Source of the DNA: Myxococcus dinghuensis
Lineage (GTDB): Bacteria; Myxococcota; Myxococcia; Myxococcales; Myxococcaceae
Direction: 5' to 3'
Assembly: GCF_024198235.1 (NCBI RefSeq)
Contig: NZ_JAKCFB010000004.1
Coordinates: 186,001-250,000, forward strand
Length of the DNA stretch: 64,000 nt
Part shown: piece by piece, positions 58,793 to 64,000 of the stretch
How the letters are laid out: every line of letters starts with the position of its first letter
Position numbering within the stretch: the stretch's first letter is position 1
The notes under the pieces: model-generated
Database searches by the model: none
What the model was told of the DNA's origin: nothing
The model's input: only the letters and a program-made list of their open reading frames with translations
Program-made: the position numbers and the translations under genes

Positions 58793-60031
58793 ATGTCCCG
58801 CACCGTCCTCGTCTGCCTCCTGGGTGTCCTCCTCTCCACCGCGTGCGCCTCGTCGTCGGAGCCCGACCCCGAGGCGCCTCCCGACTCCGGAGCCGAGTCC
58901 GACGCGGGGCTCCCCGACTCCGGGGAGACCGATGCGTCGACCCCGGACGCCGGGGACACACCGGACGCCGGGGCCAGCGACGCCGGCAGCGAGCCCGATG
59001 GCGGCGCCAACGAGAGTCTGTGCGCCGCCGCGCCGTTCCCCACGCCCTGCGAGGAGCCCGTTCCCGGCACGCTCGTCCAGGCCGTCAGCGACTGGGGCAC
59101 ACCGGGGCCCTACGCGGTCATCGAGGAGAAGGTGGCGAACCCGCACCCCGTGGCCCGGGGGCAGGTCATCACCTACCGGCCCGGCGGTCTGGAGGGAGTC
59201 CCCGTCCTCTTCTTCTCGCACGCCTTCGGCGCGACCGACGCGGACCTGTACGTCGAGCTGTTCCGCATGCTGGCGAGCCAGGGGCACGCCGTCGTGTTCG
59301 TGCCCTATCCCCTCACGCCCGACGTCACCGCGCCGAACGAGGCGCGCTACGACTGCCTGTGGCAGGGCTTCCTCGCGGCCGTCGCGCAGCAGCAGGGCCG
59401 CTTCGACCTCACGCGGGTGGGCTTCTTCGGTCACAGCTACGGCGGCGGTGCCACGCCGGAGATGGCGCGCCGGGGCTTCGTCGAGCGCGGCTGGGGTTCA
59501 CGCGGGCGCTTCTTCTTCTCGCTGGCCCCCTGGTACTCGTGGGGCCACGACTACGAGTCGCTCCCCCAGGACGTGCGCGCCGTCATCCAGGTGTATGCCG
59601 ACGACGACGTGAACGACCACCGGACCGCCGTGGAGGACATCTGGAACCACCTGCCCTCGGGCATGGAGCGCGCGTGGCTCACGGTGGTGAGTGATGCCTG
59701 CGGCTGCGGCCTCAACGCCACACACACCGTACCGATGACGCGCGTGGGCCTCAGCGGCAACCCGCAGAACGTGCTCAACAGCCACGACCGGCAGGCGGTG
59801 TGGCGTCCCCTGCACGCGCTCGCGACCTACGCCTTCACGGGCTCCACCGCGGCACGCGATGTCGCCTTCGGCACGGACGCGCGGCTGGGGAACTGGAACG
59901 GATGTGGGGGCCGCGCCGTGCGCCCACTGAGGGCGAGCCGCTCGGCCCCCCTCTCCACGCCCTGCCACACCTACAAGTATTCGCAGGCGGCGCGGTGCCA
60001 GTACGCGGACCCTGGCACCGCGTGTCCGTGA
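58793..60031 (+). CDS. Alpha/beta-hydrolase lipoprotein
   Basis: 412 residues from ATG 58793. Signal peptide MSRTVLVCLLGVLLSTAC with lipobox, then an Asp/Ser/Gly/Pro linker typical of surface-exposed myxobacterial lipoproteins. Hydrolase core: VLFFSHAFGATDADLYVELF near the oxyanion hole, the nucleophile elbow FFGHSYGGGATPEM (Ser in GHSYGG), and later acidic residues (VIQVYADDDVNDH) with a C-terminal His region. This matches poly-ester or lipid hydrolases such as dienelactone-hydrolase-like or PET-hydrolase-like enzymes. Substrate unknown. About eight cysteines suggest disulfides. Confidence 0.8.
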   Translation: MSRTVLVCLLGVLLSTACASSSEPDPEAPPDSGAESDAGLPDSGETDASTPDAGDTPDAGASDAGSEPDGGANESLCAAAPFPTPCEEPVPGTLVQAVSDWGTPGPYAVIEEKVANPHPVARGQVITYRPGGLEGVPVLFFSHAFGATDADLYVELFRMLASQGHAVVFVPYPLTPDVTAPNEARYDCLWQGFLAAVAQQQGRFDLTRVGFFGHSYGGGATPEMARRGFVERGWGSRGRFFFSLAPWYSWGHDYESLPQDVRAVIQVYADDDVNDHRTAVEDIWNHLPSGMERAWLTVVSDACGCGLNATHTVPMTRVGLSGNPQNVLNSHDRQAVWRPLHALATYAFTGSTAARDVAFGTDARLGNWNGCGGRAVRPLRASRSAPLSTPCHTYKYSQAARCQYADPGTACP

Positions 60032-60091
60032 GGCCTCCGGGGCCACGCGGGCAGGTCGGCTCCTCGGCGGGGCAACGGCCCTCGGAGGCCT
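60031..60091 (+). terminator. Long imperfect hairpin after the hydrolase gene
   Basis: Arms 60031-60044 and 60077-60091 pair over 14 bp with a single bulged T and enclose a 32-base GC-rich loop. It starts at the last base of the stop codon. No T-tract. No gene was seen from here to 60265. Confidence 0.4.
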
Positions 60092-60265
60092 TGGGCTGGG
60101 TCTCCGGACACGCGGCGATGCGCGCGAAGGTGCCTGCCCTCCCGCACCCCGAGGACGCGCCGCTCCTCGCGCAGTCCGCTCCCTCGCCAGGAGGAGGAAC
60201 ACGGAGCCCTCCCCCACCGACGCGCGCGCCCCACGCCATGGAGTGCCGGGTTATCCTGGCGCGAA

Positions 60266-63200
60266 ATGGAAGTTCGATTGTCGCGAGGCCTGCTGGCCTG
60301 CATCCTCCTGCTGGGCGTCTCCCGCCCGGCGTCGGCCACCCCTCGCGCGACGACCCTCCACGACTTCCACCACACCGCCTGGACCCAGAAGGACGGCGCG
60401 CCCGCGGGCATCTGGGCCATGGCGCAGACGCTCGATGGCTGGCTCTGGCTGGGCACCGCGTCCGGGCTGTACCGCTTCGACGGCGTCTCCTTCGAGCGCC
60501 ACGACCTGCTGCCTCCGGACAGCCTCGCGTCGCGCTCCATCAGCGTCCTCCTCGCCTCCAGTTCGGGGGACCTGTGGGTGTCCTATTCGTTCGGGGGCAC
60601 CAGCGTCCGCCGCGCCACGGGAGCGGTCGAGCACCAGCTCCCGGGAGGCCTGCCCCTGGGCGCTCCCGTCCAGGACTTCACCGAGGACGGCGCCGGCCGC
60701 ATCTGGGCCTCCACGCCCCAGGGCCTCTACTTCCACGAGCAGGGCGCGTGGCATGAAGCCGCCCCCCGGTGGGGCATTCCCCCGGGGCCCTGGAACGACC
60801 TCACCCGCGACGGCGAGGGCCGGCTCTGGCTGGTCGGCGAGGCCGGGACCTTCCTGCTGGAAAGGGACGCGCGGGGATTCGCGCGCGTCGAGCCCGGCCT
60901 CGAGCCAGACGCGACGATGTGGCTGGCCCAGGACGGGCGCCTCTGGATCACCTCGAGCCGAGGCCCCATGCGCCCGCTCGTCCACCCGCTCCAACCCGAG
61001 CCGCCTCGAAGCCCGCGCCTCGGGTCGGACCGGGGCTGGGCGTCGAACACCCAGGTCCTCGACCAGCGCGGCAACGCCTGGCGCGTCGGGTGTGCCACGG
61101 GCGGCGTCTGTCGCCTCCCCCTTCCTCCGGATGCCCGCCCCGCCCTGGCCCCCCAGGACGGCACGGACCGCTTCACCGCGCGGGACGGACTCTCCACCGA
61201 CTCGGCGATGTCGCTGCTCGAGGACCGCGAGGGCAACGTCTGGGTCGGAACCCAACTGGGGCTCGACCGGTTCCGCGCCAACGACGTGACGACGGTGCAC
61301 TTCGACGAGGCCGTCAGCTACTTCGCGCTGGTCTCCGACGCCTCGGGCGCGGTGTGGAGCGGCTCCGCGACCCAGATGCCGGGGGTCGACCACTGGTGGC
61401 GGATGGACGCGTCGTCGCCCCAGGAGGTCCCCGGCCTCGAGGAGGACATCACCGCGACGTTCCTCGACCGGGACGGCGCCCTCCTCCTCGCGGGCTCCCA
61501 GGGTTTCTGGCGCTTCACCGAGGGCCGCTTCGAGAAGCAGCCCCGCCCACCGGAGGAGGAGAACCAGCGTGTGCAGGCCATCGTCCGGGACCGCGCCGGA
61601 CGGCTGTGGATGTCCTTCCGCGCCTCCACCGTCTACCGCCTCGACGGGGAGACGTGGGTGCGCAAGGGTCACCTCGCGGCGCTGCCGGACCTGCCGCCCG
61701 CGCGCGCGGTGAACGACGACCAGGGGCGCCTGTGGTTCGGCTACACCTCCAACCAGGTCGCCATCCTGGAGGGAGACCACGTCCGCCTCTTCTCCGAACC
61801 GGAGGGGCTCCGCACCGGCACGGTGACCGCCATCCTGCCAGGGAAGACCCCCCTGGTCGGTGGCGCGCTCGGGCTCGCCGCCTTCGATGGCGAGCGCTTC
61901 CGCCCGCTCACCGCCTCGCGCCCGGAGGTCCTGCGCGGCATCACCGGCCTCGTGCGCACACGGGACGGCACGCTCTGGCTGCATGGACACGCGGGCGGGG
62001 TGCGCATCGACACGCGGAGCCTGGAGCGCGCGCTCGTCGAGCCCGGCTACGCGATGCCGTTCGAGCTCTTCGACATGAACGACGGCATGCCCGGGGGCGC
62101 GCAGCAGGTCCGCCCCATGCCCTCGCTGGTGGAGGGCGGCGACGGGCGGCTGTGGTTCGCCTCCACCAACGGCCTGGGCGTCATCGACCCGGCGACCCTC
62201 CACCGCAACCCCGTGGCGCCGCCCGTGGAGCTCCGCGCCCTCATCGCCGGCGAGCAGGTCCATCCTCCCACCGGCACGGTCCAGCTCCCGCCGCGCACGC
62301 GCGACCTGCGCATCACCTACAGCGCGCTGGCCCTGGGGATGCCGGAGCGCGTCTCCTTCCGCTACCGGCTCCTGGGACTGGACGACGGCTGGCAGGACCC
62401 TGGGGCGCGGCGCGAGGCCATCTACACGAACCTGGGGCCGGGGACGTACCGCTTCGAGGTCATCGCCGCCAACGAGGACGGCGTCTGGAACATGGAGGGC
62501 GCCTCCCTCTCGTTCGAGATCGCTCCGACCTTCGTGCAGTCGCGCGGGTTCGTGGTGCTCTGTGGGGTCGTGGCGCTGCTGGCGCTGTGGTGCCTCTACG
62601 TCTTGAGGATGTGGCAGGTGACCCGGCGGCTGCGCATGCGCCTGGAGGAGCGCCACGGCGAGCGCGAGCGCATCGCCCGCGAGCTGCACGACACGCTGCT
62701 CCAAGACATCCAGGCGCTGGTGCTCCATGTCCACCTGGCCATGTCGCGGCTGTCCGCCGGCTCGGTCCGCGACGACCTCCAACGGGCGCTGGACCGCGCC
62801 GACGACACGCTCGCGCAAGGCAGGGACCGCGTCGCCACGCTGCGCGCCGCCAACGACAGCCAGTTGGACCTCCCGCTCGCGCTCCAGACGCTGGGCATGG
62901 AGCTGAGCGAGAACGGCGGGCCGGACTTCCGCTTCGGCCTCCAGGGGGCGGTGGGCGCGGTGGATCCGCTGGTCGCCGACGAGCTCTATCACCTGGGCCG
63001 CGAGGCCCTGTCCAATGCCTATGCCCACTCGCGTGCCCGCCTGGTGGAGGTGAACCTGGTCTTCGGCGACAGGTCCCTGCTGCTGGAGGTGCGTGACGAC
63101 GGCCAGGGCATCGACGCGGAGGTGCTGCACAAGGGCGGCCGCGCGGGACACTGGGGCCTGCGAGGCATGCGCGAGCGCGCGCAGAAGCTGGAGGGCCACT

Positions 63201-63349
63201 TCGACCTCCGGAGCGACCCGGGACAGGGCACCGTCATCACCGTCACGGTGAGCGCCCGCCGCGCCTACCTGCGCAACGCCCGCGGCTGGAGGCGCCTCTT
63301 CCAGCGGCCGGGGCCAGGTCGACAAGGCGGAGGCCCCCACGTAGCGTGA
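60266..63349 (+). CDS. Periplasmic-propeller sensor histidine kinase (NarL-type partner class)
   Basis: 1027 residues. The signal peptide ends RPASAT. Periplasmic part (about 30-755): two propellers of ligand-sensor (Reg_prop) repeats such as MAQTLDGWLWLGTASGLYRF and DREGNVWVGTQLGLDRF, closed by a Y_Y_Y domain (about 673-745, LGLDDGWQDPGARREAIYTN). One membrane helix near 760-780. Cytosolic kinase: HisKA_3-type DHp with phosphoacceptor His808 in IARELHDTLLQD, then an ATPase domain with N-box EALSNAYAHSRA and DDGQGID. Such sensors, as in Bacteroides polysaccharide systems, often control glycan use; the next gene is a GH2 glycosidase. No response regulator lies in the window. Confidence 0.9.
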   Translation: MEVRLSRGLLACILLLGVSRPASATPRATTLHDFHHTAWTQKDGAPAGIWAMAQTLDGWLWLGTASGLYRFDGVSFERHDLLPPDSLASRSISVLLASSSGDLWVSYSFGGTSVRRATGAVEHQLPGGLPLGAPVQDFTEDGAGRIWASTPQGLYFHEQGAWHEAAPRWGIPPGPWNDLTRDGEGRLWLVGEAGTFLLERDARGFARVEPGLEPDATMWLAQDGRLWITSSRGPMRPLVHPLQPEPPRSPRLGSDRGWASNTQVLDQRGNAWRVGCATGGVCRLPLPPDARPALAPQDGTDRFTARDGLSTDSAMSLLEDREGNVWVGTQLGLDRFRANDVTTVHFDEAVSYFALVSDASGAVWSGSATQMPGVDHWWRMDASSPQEVPGLEEDITATFLDRDGALLLAGSQGFWRFTEGRFEKQPRPPEEENQRVQAIVRDRAGRLWMSFRASTVYRLDGETWVRKGHLAALPDLPPARAVNDDQGRLWFGYTSNQVAILEGDHVRLFSEPEGLRTGTVTAILPGKTPLVGGALGLAAFDGERFRPLTASRPEVLRGITGLVRTRDGTLWLHGHAGGVRIDTRSLERALVEPGYAMPFELFDMNDGMPGGAQQVRPMPSLVEGGDGRLWFASTNGLGVIDPATLHRNPVAPPVELRALIAGEQVHPPTGTVQLPPRTRDLRITYSALALGMPERVSFRYRLLGLDDGWQDPGARREAIYTNLGPGTYRFEVIAANEDGVWNMEGASLSFEIAPTFVQSRGFVVLCGVVALLALWCLYVLRMWQVTRRLRMRLEERHGERERIARELHDTLLQDIQALVLHVHLAMSRLSAGSVRDDLQRALDRADDTLAQGRDRVATLRAANDSQLDLPLALQTLGMELSENGGPDFRFGLQGAVGAVDPLVADELYHLGREALSNAYAHSRARLVEVNLVFGDRSLLLEVRDDGQGIDAEVLHKGGRAGHWGLRGMRERAQKLEGHFDLRSDPGQGTVITVTVSARRAYLRNARGWRRLFQRPGPGRQGGGPHVA

Positions 63350-63401
63350 GGCTTCACGACGGACGCCCGCCTCGCGCGCGTCCGGGTCCAGGAGCCAAAC
63401 G

Positions 63402-64000
63402 ATGCGCGGACGTCGGCGGGGTCTTCTGTGCATGGGGGTGGTGATGACGCTCGGGATGACGTCCTCGGTCCACGCGCAGACACCCGCGTCCGCCCTGGTG
63501 GGGCCGGTGCTCGTCAACGCCGAGGCCCGCGCGGGGCTGGACCTGTCGGGCCCGTGGCACTGGTCCGTGGACCCGTACCGAGACGGACTGGCGGGTTTCC
63601 ACGGCGCCGAGGCCGGCCCCGGCCACCGCCGCTACGACGAGGTCGACGTGGACGCGGTGACGCGGGAACACCCCACGGCGCTCTACGAATACGACATGCG
63701 CCGCTCCCCCGTGGTGCACCTGCCCTCGTCGTGGCTGACGCACGACGCGACGATGCGCTACTACGACGGGCTCGTCTGGTACCAGCGCACCTTCACCTTC
63801 CGGAAGGCGCCGGGCCAGCGCGCCTTCCTGCGCTTCGGCGCGGCCGACTACCTGACGCGGGTGTACCTCAACGGCAAGCCCCTGGGGCAACACGAGGGAG
63901 GCTTCACACCGTTCGCCTTCGAGGTGACCGAGCACCTGCGCGACGGAGAGAACCAGGTCACCGTGGGCGTCGACTCCACGCGCTCCGCGGACTCCGTGCC
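63402..64000 (+). CDS. Glycoside hydrolase family 2 protein (3' end outside window)
   Basis: The first 199 codons are present, from ATG 63402 (CAGGAG upstream). The signal peptide ends TSSVHAQ, so the enzyme is periplasmic or secreted. The N-terminal sugar-binding jelly roll is visible: DLSGPWHWSVDPYRDGLAGF, VVHLPSSWL, YYDGLVWYQRTFTFRKAPGQ, RVYLNGKPLGQHEGGFTPFA, FEVTEHLRDGENQVTVGVDS. These are the classic GH2 blocks shared by beta-galactosidases, glucuronidases and mannosidases. The catalytic domain lies beyond the window, so the sugar cannot be named. It follows the sensor kinase by 52 bases and may be its target or operon partner. Confidence 0.88.
   Translation, partial: MRGRRRGLLCMGVVMTLGMTSSVHAQTPASALVGPVLVNAEARAGLDLSGPWHWSVDPYRDGLAGFHGAEAGPGHRRYDEVDVDAVTREHPTALYEYDMRRSPVVHLPSSWLTHDATMRYYDGLVWYQRTFTFRKAPGQRAFLRFGAADYLTRVYLNGKPLGQHEGGFTPFAFEVTEHLRDGENQVTVGVDSTRSADSV

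Noticed and set aside
60251..63517. A 1088-codon minus-strand frame opposite the histidine kinase
   Set aside because: Same artefact. The plus strand carries the kinase motifs.

Overview
The window reads as high-GC chromosome of a predatory or saprophytic myxobacterium (Myxococcaceae-like: Myxococcus, Corallococcus or a relative). The reasons are the extreme third-position GC, which leaves long antisense frames open; an unusual density of lipoproteins (about 15 of 54 genes have a lipobox); ELWxxDGT-repeat propellers; Cys-rich GGSCVDTD-type lipoproteins; an astacin-type protease with a beta-trefoil tail; and a leucine-degradation operon. No rRNA, CRISPR array, transposase or phage gene was seen. 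The species is inference.

Layout. 1-2.3 kb: end of a repeat-containing secreted protein, a tRNA-Val/tRNA-Asp unit with a strong promoter and terminator, a small lipoprotein gene, and a second identical tRNA-Asp. 2.6-7.9 kb: astacin metalloprotease and a giant ELWxxDGT/HYR lipoprotein. 7.9-14.4 kb, all minus strand: a GT4-GT2 fusion glycosyltransferase, an ArsR regulator with an SRPBCC partner, a membrane protein, a CmlA/FloR-like exporter and a propeller protein. 14.5-26.8 kb: mostly exported proteins of unknown role, plus a ricin-FN3-glucose/sorbosone dehydrogenase fusion. 26.8-33.4 kb: NTF2-like protein, folD, a beta-barrel protein, an MBOAT acyltransferase with a SGNH-like partner, and a methyltransferase. 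33.5-34.7 kb: a putative ADP-ribosyltransferase with a polyproline leader, the most striking single gene. 35-37.5 kb: secreted and outer-membrane proteins, including a lipoprotein with helix-hairpin-helix-like segments.

37.5-43.3 kb, minus strand: the operon liuA-liuB-liuD-liuE (isovaleryl-CoA dehydrogenase, both methylcrotonyl-CoA carboxylase subunits, HMG-CoA lyase). It takes isovaleryl-CoA from leucine toward acetoacetate and acetyl-CoA, but the hydratase liuC is absent. An AraC-type regulator diverges from it. 45.2-48.9 kb: a four-gene, translationally coupled siderophore/iron ABC importer with an upstream inverted repeat. 49-60 kb: exported proteins, including a copper-radical (galactose-oxidase-like) enzyme with all five copper ligands, a second ELWxxDGT lipoprotein, an S74-type self-cleaving lipoprotein and an alpha/beta hydrolase. 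60.3-64 kb: a periplasmic-propeller histidine kinase followed by the start of a GH2 glycosidase that runs off the window.

Convergent gene ends are repeatedly separated by long, nearly perfect GC hairpins without U-tracts, probably two-way terminators. Candidate operators include a perfect 7-4-7 palindrome before the arsR gene and three 11-bp direct repeats, 20-22 bp apart, upstream of a 65-residue lipoprotein gene.
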